Translations under genes and position numbers: made by a program
The notes under the pieces: generated by a model
Database searches by the model: none
What the model was told of the DNA's origin: nothing
What the model saw: only the letters and a program-made list of their open reading frames with translations
Assembly (NCBI RefSeq): GCF_014195585.1
Contig: NZ_JACICA010000004.1
Location: 113,363 to 177,362, forward strand
Direction: 5' to 3'
DNA length: 64,000 nt
Origin: Alloprevotella rava
GTDB lineage: Bacteria > Bacteroidota > Bacteroidia > Bacteroidales > Bacteroidaceae
Shown: in pieces, positions 35,734 to 45,687 of the stretch
Layout of the letters: every line of letters begins with the position of its first letter
Numbering within the stretch: the first letter of the stretch is position 1

Positions 35734-35824
35734 CCTTATTGTATTTGAAAATACAATAAGGAAATCAGCTGACATCCTTATTGTGTCAGCTGACGCAATA
35801 AGGATATTTTTAGCATTACTTATG
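35734..35824. repeat. Phased AATAAGG/CCTTATT array, copy D (most regular)
   Basis: Heptamers at 35734 (CCTTATT), 35755 (AATAAGG), 35776 (CCTTATT) and 35797 (AATAAGG), with ACTTATG in phase at 35818; all steps 21 bp. Spacers are GTATTTGAAAATAC, AAATCAGCTGACAT and GTGTCAGCTGACGC. An 18-bp perfect outer inverted repeat joins 35724-35741 with 35796-35813. Two adjacent 28-nt perfect or near-perfect hairpins could form in RNA. Confidence 0.92.
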
Positions 35825-35887
35825 TTGTTGTATATCAGTGTTATATGATTTTCTGATTGAGAGTATTCCCCTTTTCTGTAGAATGAA

Positions 35888-35937
35888 AATCCCCACATCC
35901 AAAGCCTATGCGGCTGAAAGATGTGGGGATTGTTTTT
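35888..35937. terminator. Bidirectional terminator
   Basis: AATCCCCACATC (35888-35899) pairs with 35920-35931, followed by GTTTTT on plus and TTTTC on minus. It lies 22 bp past the endonuclease stop and probably serves that gene. Confidence 0.75.
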
Positions 35938-35958
35938 GAGAAAAATTTAGAACGCTGT

Positions 35959-37671
35959 TTATCGAACTATAATCTTGCGACCACCAATGATATAAATACC
36001 AGCGGGGAGATTAAAGTTGGTTTGTGTAGGATTCACGTTGCGGAGAATCAAACGGCCAGTCGTATCGTAGACATTTACTTCTTTCGTGTTGAGGCTCATT
36101 GTATTGACGCCTGTTGTGGGGCTTTCAACATAGAGCGTAATGGGATGCTGACCTTGCGTGTAGGTGGAGAAGCGAGAAAATGAAGAATTGTACCGAATCT
36201 CGCGACGATTGTTGCCTACGTTGGCAATGCGCGTGTCGCCACCAGTGAAGGTGATGGTCCACTGAGCTGAAGCGGTTGTTGCATTTTGGCTCGTGTTAAT
36301 TTTGTTCTTGTTAACTTCGAGTGAGAGGTACACATTTTCCACTTCGTCAAGGAGTGTCCAAGCATCGTTCTGGCCTCCCAATTTGATGGCATAGGGCTTG
36401 CCCGAAGCATTTACTTCTGTCTGAATCGTACCATCAACAATGGAGATGTTTGTCTCTGTGCGATAGTCTCTAGAACTCTGTGCACTCATCGCTCGGCTTT
36501 CGCCCTCACAAATAATGAGGTAGCGGCTGCCTGCTTTGAGCTGAGAAGCACTGTTTACGCGTACCCAAAGGTTCTCGCCAGTAGGTGGAGGAGTAGTGCT
36601 CTCAATAGTCCAACTGCGCGTGATGGTATTACTCTTATGCTCGTCCTTTACGGTGTAAGCAGAAACCGTTGTAGCTTGGGTGATGGTTAGTGTAACAGTT
36701 GATGTGGTTGTTTGTTCGCTGCCTCCGTTAATGGTGTAGACGAGTGTAGAGCCTGCTGTTGGAATAGATATAGTCACAACTGTGTTTGCAGCTACTTCGC
36801 CACTTGCTAAACTGAAGATTGGAGCAGCTGGTGCATTTGTATCAGAAGGCGTAGTTGATTCGTTATAGTTGGCAGGGTCGAAGTTTGTGCCCATCTTTTC
36901 TCCCCACACATATTGTTCAAGTCCAGGGAAGTCCACATAAGGATTGCGGTTGTGCTGGAACGTATAAACAGCGTTGTTGCGGTCAATTTCCTTTTTGCTC
37001 ACAGGATCTTCCTTAGCCCATTTCATAAGAACATCAAGCTCCCACTGAGCAATGCCAGGATAAGTGCCTTTTCCGAAAACGCCGCCCCAAGAGCCGATAC
37101 GATTCTCATAGCATGTTGCCATATAGAAATAGATACGAGCAAAGTCACCTTTGTATTCATCGTTGGGCTCAAACACCGTGCCTGAGTAGCCAGGGTTGGC
37201 GCAGCTACCCACCTTTGAGAAACCTCCGTTTGAGGTGTAGGTAGGTGTAGAAACATTACCGAAGGGGAAACTTCCGCGGCGATTATTGACGTATCCATCC
37301 GTTGGAACGACATGGAACGCGTCGCTCTTCATGGGGGAAGCTTTTTTGAACCAACTTTGAGGTACGCTGTGTTCACGATTGTACATATCTCCCTCTTTGC
37401 TATAACCTCCATTGTGGTCGTTGATGGAATAGTTGGTAGTGCCAGAATACATATCCCAGATTTTACCATCAGGGCGAATGTCAGACTTCTGGTAGACAGT
37501 GAAGAGTCCACTATAGCCTACATCGGTGTGTGGCCCAATAATTTTGAAGAGAGCTGTTTTGAGTTCTTGCCCCGACTTTCCAGAGGCTGCATTGTAGTAG
37601 CCGTTGGGGATTTGCGCCAAAAGCGTTGTTGCCATACTTAATAGTAGGGCAAAAAGAAACGTTTTTTTCAT
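35959..37671 (-). CDS. Secreted endonuclease I with T9SS-like C-terminal signal
   Basis: 570 residues. After a signal peptide (about 1-19, LLAQ) comes an endonuclease-I (EndA/NucM) domain (to about 260) with the beta-beta-alpha metal site NREHSVPQSWF and DAFHVVPTDGYVNNRRGSFPFG. A chitobiase/FN3-like repeat (about 285-360) and a beta-rich module (about 370-515) follow. The last 50 residues (VNVYDTTGRLILRN, FNLPAGIYII, GRKIIVR) match a T9SS type A sorting domain, so export through the type IX system to the surface or medium is expected. Likely non-specific DNA/RNA degradation for nutrition or NET/biofilm DNA. Confidence 0.88.
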   Translation of the reverse strand: MKKTFLFALLLSMATTLLAQIPNGYYNAASGKSGQELKTALFKIIGPHTDVGYSGLFTVYQKSDIRPDGKIWDMYSGTTNYSINDHNGGYSKEGDMYNREHSVPQSWFKKASPMKSDAFHVVPTDGYVNNRRGSFPFGNVSTPTYTSNGGFSKVGSCANPGYSGTVFEPNDEYKGDFARIYFYMATCYENRIGSWGGVFGKGTYPGIAQWELDVLMKWAKEDPVSKKEIDRNNAVYTFQHNRNPYVDFPGLEQYVWGEKMGTNFDPANYNESTTPSDTNAPAAPIFSLASGEVAANTVVTISIPTAGSTLVYTINGGSEQTTTSTVTLTITQATTVSAYTVKDEHKSNTITRSWTIESTTPPPTGENLWVRVNSASQLKAGSRYLIICEGESRAMSAQSSRDYRTETNISIVDGTIQTEVNASGKPYAIKLGGQNDAWTLLDEVENVYLSLEVNKNKINTSQNATTASAQWTITFTGGDTRIANVGNNRREIRYNSSFSRFSTYTQGQHPITLYVESPTTGVNTMSLNTKEVNVYDTTGRLILRNVNPTQTNFNLPAGIYIIGGRKIIVR

Positions 37672-37845
37672 GTATAATGATGTTTGTAATGAATTGTAAA
37701 TTAGTCATCCAAGTTTTCAAGAGCGAAACAGGTGAGTGGGGCGCAAAGGTAGGCAAAATAGTAGAGACCGCAATATCTTTCTATGATTGTTGTATTGTTA
37801 AACGCCTCTTTTCGCCTGCTAAAGCTCTCTGCTCGCCGAAAAAAA

Positions 37846-37877
37846 TTTGGTGGTATTTGCATTTTCCCGTATCTTAG
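37846..37877 (+). promoter_or_regulatory. Promoter of the TPM-domain gene
   Basis: TTTG, 20-bp spacer, TATCTTAG (37870-37877) followed by CACTCG, the same bases that follow the tRNA promoters' -7 boxes. Confidence 0.6.
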
Positions 37878-37905
37878 CACTCGTAAAAAGAATAGATTCC
37901 ATTTT

Positions 37906-38868
37906 ATGGATTATCAAAAGCTACCGACAACGCAAGGGACTTTTCATTTCTTGCGCTTTTATGCAACTATAAAAAGTAGGCTTCTCTTACTTTTTTTGTT
38001 GATACCTTTTTTCTGTCGGGCTGAAGTGTGGACGCCCGAAAACCTCCCTATGCCTTATTTGCAGAACGCTTTTCATCATGTGTGCAATCCTGATGGAGTG
38101 CTTTCGCCCGCTATAGAAGATTCTATCAATCAAAAGTTGGTGGATCTTGAGCAAACGCGTGGCGTGCAAGCTATAGTCGTGGCTGTAGAACGTGTTGAAG
38201 ATGCCAATGCTTATCAGTTTGGTATGGACTTAGCGCGTAAATATGGCATTGGTAGTAAAAAGCAAAATACGGGACTTGTTATCGTTTTGGCAACGAAAGA
38301 TAGAAAATACTATATCCTCACTGGTGAGGGGCTGGAAGGTACTCTACCCGACGCTATCTGCTCGCGCGTTGAGAATCGCATAATGAAACCTTTCTTGAAA
38401 CAAGGGGACTGGGACAATGCGATGCTGAAGAGTGTTGACGCTTTAGTGGGGTATATGAATGGCGATGAGAGCCTTGAAGCGGAAAAAGAAGAAGAGGAAG
38501 ATCCGCTTGTTGTAGCGTTTATCGCCATTTTCGTTGGGATTATTGTGTTTGCTTTCATTGCGGCAGTTCAGCCTAAACGGCGATGTCCAAAATGCGGCAA
38601 ACGACAGCTGCGTAAGATTCAACAAACGTATGTAAAGGTCAATGGAAAATGGTGCATACGCACATTGTGGCGTTGTTCTGTTTGTGGATATTCTAAATAT
38701 ACACACGATGAACCGAATAATGGTGGCGGAATTGGCCGCAACACTTCAGCCTATCCTCCGTTATTTAGCGGCGGTTTAGGGGGAGGAAGTAGAGGCGGCG
38801 GAGGTTTTTCTGGCGGTTCCTTTGGTGGTGGCTCTTTCGGTGGAGGCGGTGCTGGCGGCTCTTTCTGA
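37906..38868 (+). CDS. TPM-domain membrane protein with zinc ribbon and glycine-rich tail
   Basis: About 320 residues. Start at ATG 37906, before a signal/TM segment (about 22-40, LLLLFLLIPFF). A TPM phosphatase-like domain (about 55-180) has GVLSPAIEDSINQKL, IVVAVERVED and the GEGLEGTLPDA turn. An acidic linker EKEEEEDP, one TM helix (about 205-230), a zinc ribbon (CPKCGKRQL and CSVCGYSKY) and a low-complexity Gly/Ser tail ending GGAGGSF follow. TPM proteins are usually beside lemA, as here. Role unclear (membrane or photosystem-like repair in other taxa). Confidence 0.85.
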   Translation: MDYQKLPTTQGTFHFLRFYATIKSRLLLLFLLIPFFCRAEVWTPENLPMPYLQNAFHHVCNPDGVLSPAIEDSINQKLVDLEQTRGVQAIVVAVERVEDANAYQFGMDLARKYGIGSKKQNTGLVIVLATKDRKYYILTGEGLEGTLPDAICSRVENRIMKPFLKQGDWDNAMLKSVDALVGYMNGDESLEAEKEEEEDPLVVAFIAIFVGIIVFAFIAAVQPKRRCPKCGKRQLRKIQQTYVKVNGKWCIRTLWRCSVCGYSKYTHDEPNNGGGIGRNTSAYPPLFSGGLGGGSRGGGGFSGGSFGGGSFGGGGAGGSF

Positions 38869-38961
38869 TAGGATTGCTGCAAAGTTTCACCTTCTTGCAC
38901 GAAAGCATAACTTTCCGATGTGTCAAAAGAATTATTAACTCGATAAATAAATATTACAAAA

Positions 38962-39570
38962 ATGAAAAGTATAAGCGTTTTACCAAAGAGCATGATTGTT
39001 TTGCTCTCTTTCTTAGCTATTATCGGCCTTGGCCTGCTTTGGGGAGTCATAGTGCGCAACGGATTGGTTCAAGAAGATGAAAATGTCTCTACTGCTTGGG
39101 CCAATGTGCAGACACAGTATCAACGTCGTGCAGACTTGATTCCTAATCTTGTCAACACCGTGAAAGGTTATGCCAAGCATGAGGAGCAGACTTTCAAAGA
39201 AGTGGTTGAAGCACGTGCAAAGGCAACTCAAATCACGGTTAATCCAGAAAACTTGACGCCTGAGAAGCTCAAAGAGTATCAGGCTGCGCAAGGCGAATTG
39301 GGAAGTGCACTCGGTAAACTCATTGCCGTTAGCGAGAACTATCCCCAACTCAAGGCTAACGAAAATTTTATGGAATTACAAGCACAATTGGAGGGAACAG
39401 AGAATCGTATCAATGAGAGCCGGAAACGTTATAATGAGTCCGTTCAATCCTACAATGTGAAGGTTCGTACATTCCCTTCTAACCTCATTGCTAATATTTG
39501 TGGCTTCCAAACAAAGAATAAGTTTGAAGCAGATGCTGCTGCACAAAATGCACCGAAAGTAGAGTTCTAA
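38962..39570 (+). CDS. lemA: LemA family protein
   Basis: 202 residues: one N-terminal membrane helix (about 10-30), then the conserved helical LemA domain with VSTAWANVQTQYQRRADLIPNLV, KGYAKHEEQTF, AVSENYPQLKANENF and ENRINESRKRYNESV, ending NKFEADAAAQ. LemA/TPM pairs are a recurring arrangement; the molecular role is not established. No Shine-Dalgarno. Confidence 0.94.
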   Translation: MKSISVLPKSMIVLLSFLAIIGLGLLWGVIVRNGLVQEDENVSTAWANVQTQYQRRADLIPNLVNTVKGYAKHEEQTFKEVVEARAKATQITVNPENLTPEKLKEYQAAQGELGSALGKLIAVSENYPQLKANENFMELQAQLEGTENRINESRKRYNESVQSYNVKVRTFPSNLIANICGFQTKNKFEADAAAQNAPKVEF

Positions 39571-39594
39571 TTTTCCTAAGTTTTCATTTATTAT

Positions 39595-40758
39595 ATGAAC
39601 AATCGTTATATGGCTCGTGGCGTCTCGGCTATGAAAGAAGACGTACATAATGCTATTAAGAATATCGACAAGGGACTTTTCCCTCAAGCCTTTTGTAAAA
39701 TCATTCCAGATATTTTAGGAGGCGATCCAGACTACTGTAACATCATGCACGCTGATGGTGCTGGTACCAAATCATCTTTGGCTTATCTGTATTGGAAAGA
39801 AACTGGCGATGTGAGCGTATGGAAAGGTATTGCGCAAGATGCACTCATAATGAACACGGATGACTTGCTCTGTGTGGGCGCGGTAGACAATATACTTGTT
39901 TCCAGTACGATTGGTCGCAACAAAATGCTCATTCCTGGCGAGGTAATAAGTGCTATTATAAATGGTACTGATGAACTTCTCCAACAAATGCGTGATATGG
40001 GCGTAGGTATTTATGCTACCGGAGGTGAAACGGCAGATGTGGGCGACTTGGTTCGTACGATCATTGTGGACAGTACGGTAACGTGCCGAATGAAGCGCAG
40101 CGATGTTATCGACAATGCCAACATTCGTCCAGGCAATGTTATTGTGGGCTTGAGCAGTTGCGGACAAGCCACTTACGAGAAAGAATATAATGGCGGAATG
40201 GGCTCTAATGGTTTGACGAGTGCTCGTCATGATGTTTTTGCTAAGTATCTGGCTGCAAAATATCCCGAGAGCTACGACCATGCTGTGCCTGAAGAACTTG
40301 TTTACAGCGGGAAATTCCGTTTGGAGGATGAAGTGGACGGTGCACCCGTTAATGCTGGCAAACTCGTACTGAGTCCTACGCGAACTTATGCGCCTGTTGT
40401 GAAGCGTTTGCTTGATGAGCTTCGTCCGCGTATTCATGGTATGGTGCATTGTACGGGAGGTGCGCAAACTAAAGTGTTGCATTTCGTTGGTGAAAATTGT
40501 CGCGTTATCAAGGATAATATGTTCCCTGTTCCACCTCTCTTCCGTGCTATTCAGCAGCAAAGTCAAACGGAATGGCAGGAGATGTATAAAGTGTTCAATA
40601 TGGGACATCGCCTCGAAGTTTATCTTGCTCCAGAGGATGCCGATAAGGTTATTGCTATCTCCAAAAGCTTCAATATCGATGCCCAAGTTGTTGGTCGCAT
40701 CGAAGAAGGCAAACGAAGCTTGACTATTCAGAGCGAATTCGGCACATTCAACTATTGA
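39595..40758 (+). CDS. purM: Phosphoribosylformylglycinamidine cyclo-ligase (AIR synthase)
   Basis: ATP-dependent ring closure of FGAM in purine synthesis. 387 residues, the Bacteroidota form. PurM-fold blocks: MHADGAGTKSSLAYLYW, DALIMNTDDLLCVGA, YATGGETADVGDLVR, VIVGLSSCGQATYEKEYNGGMGSNGLTSARH (seen as GLSSCGQ and GSNGLTSAR), HCTGGAQTKVLHF and NMGHRLEVYL. First gene before prfA; a weak attenuator-like hairpin lies between them. Confidence 0.9.
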   Translation: MNNRYMARGVSAMKEDVHNAIKNIDKGLFPQAFCKIIPDILGGDPDYCNIMHADGAGTKSSLAYLYWKETGDVSVWKGIAQDALIMNTDDLLCVGAVDNILVSSTIGRNKMLIPGEVISAIINGTDELLQQMRDMGVGIYATGGETADVGDLVRTIIVDSTVTCRMKRSDVIDNANIRPGNVIVGLSSCGQATYEKEYNGGMGSNGLTSARHDVFAKYLAAKYPESYDHAVPEELVYSGKFRLEDEVDGAPVNAGKLVLSPTRTYAPVVKRLLDELRPRIHGMVHCTGGAQTKVLHFVGENCRVIKDNMFPVPPLFRAIQQQSQTEWQEMYKVFNMGHRLEVYLAPEDADKVIAISKSFNIDAQVVGRIEEGKRSLTIQSEFGTFNY

Positions 40759-40767
40759 TTATCGAAC

Positions 40768-40807
40768 ATCTCGGAGGGGCTGAGCATTTAGATTTCCGAG
40801 ATTTTCT
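40768..40807 (+). terminator. Weak terminator or attenuator between purM and prfA
   Basis: ATCTCGGA (40768-40775) pairs with TCCGAGAT (40795-40802), followed by TTTCTAAT. Confidence 0.5.
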
Positions 40808-40818
40808 AATAACAGCTT

Positions 40819-41928
40819 ATGTCAAATAATTCTATACTTGAGAAACTCGACGGCCTGCGTGGCCGCTTCGATGAAGTCTCAACACTCATTACCGACCCTA
40901 ATGTCATTGCCGATCAGCAACGCTATGTTCGTTTGACAAAGGAATATAAGGATTTGGAAGATCTGATGAATGCACGTGAGAAGTATGCGCATTTGTTGGA
41001 GAATCTGGAAGAAAGTAAGGATATCTTGCTCAATGAGAGCGATCCAGAGATGAAAGAAATGGCTCGAGAGGAGGTGGCTACCTGCGAAGCCCAGATACCC
41101 GAGCTGGAAGAACAAATAAAGCTGATGCTTGTACCAAAAGATCCAGAAGATGGTAAAAATGCTATTCTCGAAATCCGTGCTGGTACTGGTGGTGATGAAG
41201 CTGCACTTTTTGCAGGTGACCTTTTCCGTATGTATTCTAAGTACTGCGAGACAAAGGGATGGACTTTTGAAGTCAGTTCTGCCTCAGAAGGAGCTGTCGG
41301 TGGTTTCAAAGAAATTGTTATTTCGGTAACGGGCGCAGATGTCTACGGAGTTTTGAAATACGAAAGCGGTGTGCACCGCGTTCAGCGCGTACCCGCCACA
41401 GAGACACAAGGACGTGTTCATACCTCTGCGGCTACGGTAGCCGTGTTGCCAGAAGCAGAGCCTTTCGATGTGGAGATTCACGAAGGCGAAATCAAGTGGG
41501 ACACGTTCCGCAGTTCGGGAGCTGGTGGCCAGAACGTGAACAAGGTGGAATCAGGTGTGCGCCTGCGCTACAACTGGAAGAATCCCAACACGGGTGAAGT
41601 GGAGGAGATACTGATTGAGTGTACAGAAACGCGCGATCAACCTAAGAATAAGGAACGCGCATTGGCTCGTTTGCGTACCTATATCTACGATCACGAGCAT
41701 CAGAAGTATGTTGATGATATTGCCAATCGTCGTAAGTCGCTTGTTTCTACGGGTGACCGCTCTGCCAAGATTCGTACCTATAATTATCCTCAAGGGCGCA
41801 TCACGGATCATCGTATCAACTACACCATATATAATCTTTCTGCTTTTATGGATGGAGATATTCAAGATTGCATTGATCATCTCATCGTGGCGGAGAATGC
41901 AGAACGTTTGAAAGAAACAGAAATGTAA
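40819..41928 (+). CDS. prfA: Peptide chain release factor 1
   Basis: Recognises UAA and UAG and releases the peptide. 369 residues with the anticodon-like PAT motif in RVPATETQGRVHTSAA and the catalytic GGQ in SSGAGGQNVNKVESG. The HTSAATV and QNVNKVESGVRL blocks are class-I RF signatures. Preceded by purM, followed 29 bp later by the DUF4153 gene. Confidence 0.97.
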   Translation: MSNNSILEKLDGLRGRFDEVSTLITDPNVIADQQRYVRLTKEYKDLEDLMNAREKYAHLLENLEESKDILLNESDPEMKEMAREEVATCEAQIPELEEQIKLMLVPKDPEDGKNAILEIRAGTGGDEAALFAGDLFRMYSKYCETKGWTFEVSSASEGAVGGFKEIVISVTGADVYGVLKYESGVHRVQRVPATETQGRVHTSAATVAVLPEAEPFDVEIHEGEIKWDTFRSSGAGGQNVNKVESGVRLRYNWKNPNTGEVEEILIECTETRDQPKNKERALARLRTYIYDHEHQKYVDDIANRRKSLVSTGDRSAKIRTYNYPQGRITDHRINYTIYNLSAFMDGDIQDCIDHLIVAENAERLKETEM

Positions 41929-41957
41929 ATTTATTATTAACCATAAAAAATACAGGA

Positions 41958-43700
41958 ATGTTTAAGTTTATCAACAAATACTTGGATATGCTGTCGGGCG
42001 AATCTCTTCTGCGTTTGTGGCACCGTTTCTGGTTACCATTACTCGAAGTTTGTGTGTTGGCAGTCCTACTCTTATGTGGAATTCACATTGAAAATTTGGA
42101 CGCACAGCGTTGGTGGCAGGTTGCTGTCTATTTCTTGAGTAGTGGAGCTATATTATCGCTTTCCCTACAATTGTGGGGCGAAGAGGTACGACGCAAGTGG
42201 TTGCGTTGGACAGTATTTGGAGTTCTTCAAGCACTTTGGGTAGTTAATGCTATCTACCTCTACTATGTGTCTGACTTCAGCATAGAACATTTTGTGAGTA
42301 ATCTCTCACTAGTTACATCTTTTGGCTTGAGCGTTTTGGTATGTTCATTCTTTCGTTCAAAGAATGATTTGCCATATTGGAACTTCTCGCTTTACACGCT
42401 TGCTACAGCTATCGTATCTATAATTATTGGTGGCGTACTTCAGGGAGGAGTATCTTTGCTCTATTGGATGCTAGATATTCTATTCAATATAGATGTCTCT
42501 TGGAAGGTATATATTGATACGTCCATTATTACAGCACTGCTATTGTCAGTATTCCTTTTTCTCTTGCAACAACCTTATGGAGAGAAGAAGCACAATTATA
42601 CGTTGCACTCCGTTCAAATTCTGAACATTTTTGCACGCTTTTTGTTGGCTCCACTATTAATGGTCTACGCAGTTGTGCTTTATGTTTATGCTGCTCGCAT
42701 TCTTGTGGCGTGGACTTTGCCTATTGGATGGGTTTCCGTTCCCGTTAGCATTTTGGTGGTAGGCGTAATCTTGCTCATCATATTGCTTTATCCAGCGCGG
42801 ATGCAAGAAACTCCAAATAAGTTTGATAAGTTGTCCTGTCGTTGGATGCCACTTCTTATCTTGCCTTTGCTTATTTTGATGACGGTGGGAATAGCGAAGC
42901 GTCTAAACGATTACGGCATTACTTACATGCGCCTTTATCTCCTGCTTTTCAATTTTTGGTGCTATGGCATCTGTGTGTATCTCATCTTTACGCGCTCGCT
43001 GAAAATCAAGGCCATTTTGCTATCCTTCAGCATTCTTTTTGTGCTCTCCTCTGTTGGCCCCTGGAATTTTGTTAACGTAACACAGCGTGTATTGGCGAAT
43101 CAGGTGAGAGGAATCATAGAGAATAGTGTGAAGAAGCCAAAGTTACCAATGGATGATGAAACCTTTGATACCTATGTGAAAACGCTTCCTTATGAGCAAC
43201 ATAGTATATTGGTGAATAAACTGAGCTATCTTCATTATAATATTGGTTCTTCGGCAGTAAAAGAGTTTATCACGAAGGATGTTACTTTATGGGATAAAGA
43301 AGTTGCCGATACTTTGAGTCTCAATTATGTTTTCCAGGTAGAGGACGATGTTTTCACTATTCCTGCGGGGGTAGAACGTATAGCTGCATTTGATGTGTAT
43401 AGTAGTGATATTGCTGATTCCGTTCGTACCACAGATATAATGGTTGTTTCTTCAGTAGTGGAAGAAGCAGGAAAGGAACACGAGTACTTTGTGTCGTTCC
43501 GTCTTTCGGACATTAAGAAATGGTCGAAGTTACAAACCCCTGTTAAGCCTCTTATCGTTCCAACTCGGGATAAGAATGTAGATCTTTTGATTACTAATTT
43601 CTCTTTCTATTCTGGATCGAATAAATTAGACACTGAAGATAAGAACCTATCTGTGCATGGTTATTTACTCTTCTATAAAAATAAAGGCAAAAATGAATAA
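41958..43700 (+). CDS. DUF4153 multi-pass membrane protein
   Basis: 580 residues. About ten to eleven hydrophobic helices occupy roughly 25-385 (for example [30 protein letters not shown] and [16 protein letters not shown]); the last 200 residues are soluble and probably extracytoplasmic. The layout matches DUF4153. Function unknown. The pyrF ATG lies 8 bp inside its end, so the two are translationally coupled. Confidence 0.85.
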   Translation: MFKFINKYLDMLSGESLLRLWHRFWLPLLEVCVLAVLLLCGIHIENLDAQRWWQVAVYFLSSGAILSLSLQLWGEEVRRKWLRWTVFGVLQALWVVNAIYLYYVSDFSIEHFVSNLSLVTSFGLSVLVCSFFRSKNDLPYWNFSLYTLATAIVSIIIGGVLQGGVSLLYWMLDILFNIDVSWKVYIDTSIITALLLSVFLFLLQQPYGEKKHNYTLHSVQILNIFARFLLAPLLMVYAVVLYVYAARILVAWTLPIGWVSVPVSILVVGVILLIILLYPARMQETPNKFDKLSCRWMPLLILPLLILMTVGIAKRLNDYGITYMRLYLLLFNFWCYGICVYLIFTRSLKIKAILLSFSILFVLSSVGPWNFVNVTQRVLANQVRGIIENSVKKPKLPMDDETFDTYVKTLPYEQHSILVNKLSYLHYNIGSSAVKEFITKDVTLWDKEVADTLSLNYVFQVEDDVFTIPAGVERIAAFDVYSSDIADSVRTTDIMVVSSVVEEAGKEHEYFVSFRLSDIKKWSKLQTPVKPLIVPTRDKNVDLLITNFSFYSGSNKLDTEDKNLSVHGYLLFYKNKGKNE

Positions 43701-44520
43701 GCAACAACTCATTCGCCAGATTCGCGAACGTCGTAGTTTCCTTTGCGTTGGTTTGGATACAGACCTTAAGAAAATGCCTGCGTGCGTATTGAAAGGCGAC
43801 AATCCCATTTTTACTTTCAACAAAGCTATTATTGATGCTACTGCTCCATACTGTGTAGCATACAAGCCAAACTTAGCTTTCTATGAATGCTTTGGTTTGG
43901 AAGGTTGGAAGGCTTTGGAGAAAACTATCAAGTATCTCAAGATGGAGTATCCCGACCATTTTATCATTGCTGATGCTAAGCGCGGAGACATTGGTAATAC
44001 GAGTGCAATGTATGCTCGTGGGATGTTTGAAGAGATGGATGTTGATGCCCTAACTGTAGCTCCTTATATGGGAGAGGACAGTGTGACTCCTTTTTTGCAG
44101 TATCCCGATAAATGGGTTGTTCTTTTGGCTTTGACGAGTAATAAAGGTAGTCATGACTTCCAACTGACGGAGGATAGCCATGGCGAACGTTTATTTGAGA
44201 AAGTGCTCCGTGTTAGTCAACAATGGGCAGATGCCGATCGTATGATGTATGTTGTTGGTGCCACTCAAGGTCGCCTCTTTGAGGATATTCGCCGTATTGC
44301 GCCAAACAATTTTCTGCTTGTTCCTGGCGTAGGAGCTCAAGGTGGAAGTCTCGAAGAAGTATGCAAATATGGTATGACTTCCGAATGTGGCCTCCTTGTC
44401 AATTCTTCTCGCGGTATCATCTACGCTAGTTCTGAAGAGGACTACGCTGAAGTGGCAGCTCAAAAAGCTCAAGAGCTCCAGCAACAAATGGATATACTCT
44501 TAACTGCAAAAGGATTGTAA
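43693..44520 (+). CDS. pyrF: Orotidine-5'-phosphate decarboxylase
   Basis: Last step of UMP synthesis. Start at ATG 43693 ([25 protein letters not shown]), overlapping the upstream gene by 8 bp; 275 residues, the longer PyrF type 2 form. Catalytic lysine and aspartates lie in [14 protein letters not shown]; phosphate-binding segments are ALTSNKGS and the VPGVGAQGG loop; the end has [10 protein letters not shown]. With pyrK-pyrD at 3-4.5 kb this is a second pyrimidine locus in the window. Confidence 0.96.
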   Translation: MNKQQLIRQIRERRSFLCVGLDTDLKKMPACVLKGDNPIFTFNKAIIDATAPYCVAYKPNLAFYECFGLEGWKALEKTIKYLKMEYPDHFIIADAKRGDIGNTSAMYARGMFEEMDVDALTVAPYMGEDSVTPFLQYPDKWVVLLALTSNKGSHDFQLTEDSHGERLFEKVLRVSQQWADADRMMYVVGATQGRLFEDIRRIAPNNFLLVPGVGAQGGSLEEVCKYGMTSECGLLVNSSRGIIYASSEEDYAEVAAQKAQELQQQMDILLTAKGL

Positions 44521-44560
44521 TATATCAGGCAGTAGCACACCATTGTGCGCGTCTTAATAA

Positions 44561-44596
44561 TAGCTCTCGAAAGATAGAAAATACTTTCGAGGGCTA
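44561..44596 (+). terminator. Terminator-like hairpin after pyrF
   Basis: TAGCTCTCGAAAG (44561-44573) pairs with CTTTCGAGGGCTA (44584-44596), one G-U, 10-base loop, weak AT-rich tail. Confidence 0.6.
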
Positions 44597-44719
44597 TAAA
44601 TATCTATCAAAAAGTTGATATAGTCATTATCGTAAATGATAAAGGCTGCAATTTGAAAAATGGTTGCAGACTTTATTATTCTTTGTTGTCTGTTTCTTTG
44701 CTTTGTGCAAACTACGACT

Positions 44720-45685
44720 CTATCTCACACAAACTTCTTCAGCATGAAATCCGCGGAGGAAATCTTCGATATGCATGCGCTTCTTACCAGCAAGTTGGAT
44801 TTCTAAAAGATTTAAATAGCCATCTTTGAGGGCAACTTTCATAGATTTTTTGCCGTCCAAAAGGACTGTACCAACAGGAGCAGTGGGAGTGCAGAATTCT
44901 TTTTCGGTTTTGAAGATTTTTAGCATCTGTTCTTTTCCGTTAGCCACAAGAGTTGTCCAAGCTGCGGGATAGGGAGAGAGACCACGAATGAAATCATAGG
45001 TGCGCTTAACGCCGTACGCCCAATCAATTTGGCAAGTTTCTTTGAAGATTTTTGGAGCAGGGCGTAAAGGTTCTTCAGAGGCGAATTGCTCTTGAGGAAT
45101 TGGGCGTACATTATCGGCGATGATATTGTCGACAGTTTCTAGCACGAGATCACCGCCCAGCATCATAAGTTTGTTGTGTACATTCTCTACATTGTCCGTA
45201 TCAAGGATGGGAACTTTCACTTGCTGAATGATATTTCCTGTATCAATTTCCTGCTGAAGGAAGAAGGTGGTGATACCCGTTTCTGTGTCGCCATTGATAA
45301 CAGCCCAGTTGATGGGGGCTGCTCCACGATATTGCGGAAGGAGAGAAGCGTGGAGGTTGAACGTTCCTAAGCGCGGCATCGCCCAAACCACTTCTGGTAG
45401 CATTCTGAATGCCACCACAATTTGCAAGTCGGCTTTTAGTGAACGAAGTTCTTCAATAAAGTCAGGATCTTTCAGTTTCACTGGTTGGAGCAGCTTTAGT
45501 CCGTGCTCTACGGCATATTTCTTAACAGCCGATTGCGAGAGTTGATCCTGATGACGCCCCATAGGTTTGTCGGGCATAGTGATAACTCCCACAACGTTAT
45601 AGCCTCCTTCCACAAGGCGTCGTAAGCTCTCCACAGCGAAATCGGGAGTACCCATATATACGATTCTTAAATCTTCTTTTGTCAT
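44720..45685 (-). CDS. fmt: Methionyl-tRNA formyltransferase
   Basis: Formylates initiator Met-tRNA. 321 residues with RIVYMGTPDFAVESLRRL at the N-terminus, the formyl-THF site FNLHASLLPQYRGAAPINWAVINGDTETGIT (seen as HASLLPQYRGAAP and NGDTETGIT) and an OB-fold C-terminal domain beginning near PAAWTTL. Last gene of the tsaC-like - ClC - fmt group; it starts 2 bp after the ClC stop. Confidence 0.96.
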   Translation of the reverse strand: MTKEDLRIVYMGTPDFAVESLRRLVEGGYNVVGVITMPDKPMGRHQDQLSQSAVKKYAVEHGLKLLQPVKLKDPDFIEELRSLKADLQIVVAFRMLPEVVWAMPRLGTFNLHASLLPQYRGAAPINWAVINGDTETGITTFFLQQEIDTGNIIQQVKVPILDTDNVENVHNKLMMLGGDLVLETVDNIIADNVRPIPQEQFASEEPLRPAPKIFKETCQIDWAYGVKRTYDFIRGLSPYPAAWTTLVANGKEQMLKIFKTEKEFCTPTAPVGTVLLDGKKSMKVALKDGYLNLLEIQLAGKKRMHIEDFLRGFHAEEVCVR

Positions 45686-45687
45686 TA

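Larger units (their letters stand above)
35576..35958. other. Intergenic region between convergent genes
   Basis: 383 bp holding phased array D (35734-35824) and a terminator (35888-35937). No coding sequence supported. Confidence 0.7.

Noticed and set aside
35734..35824. Phased array considered as a CRISPR
   Set aside because: Repeats are 7 bp, spacers are 14 bp and recur between arrays, orientation alternates, and no cas genes are present.
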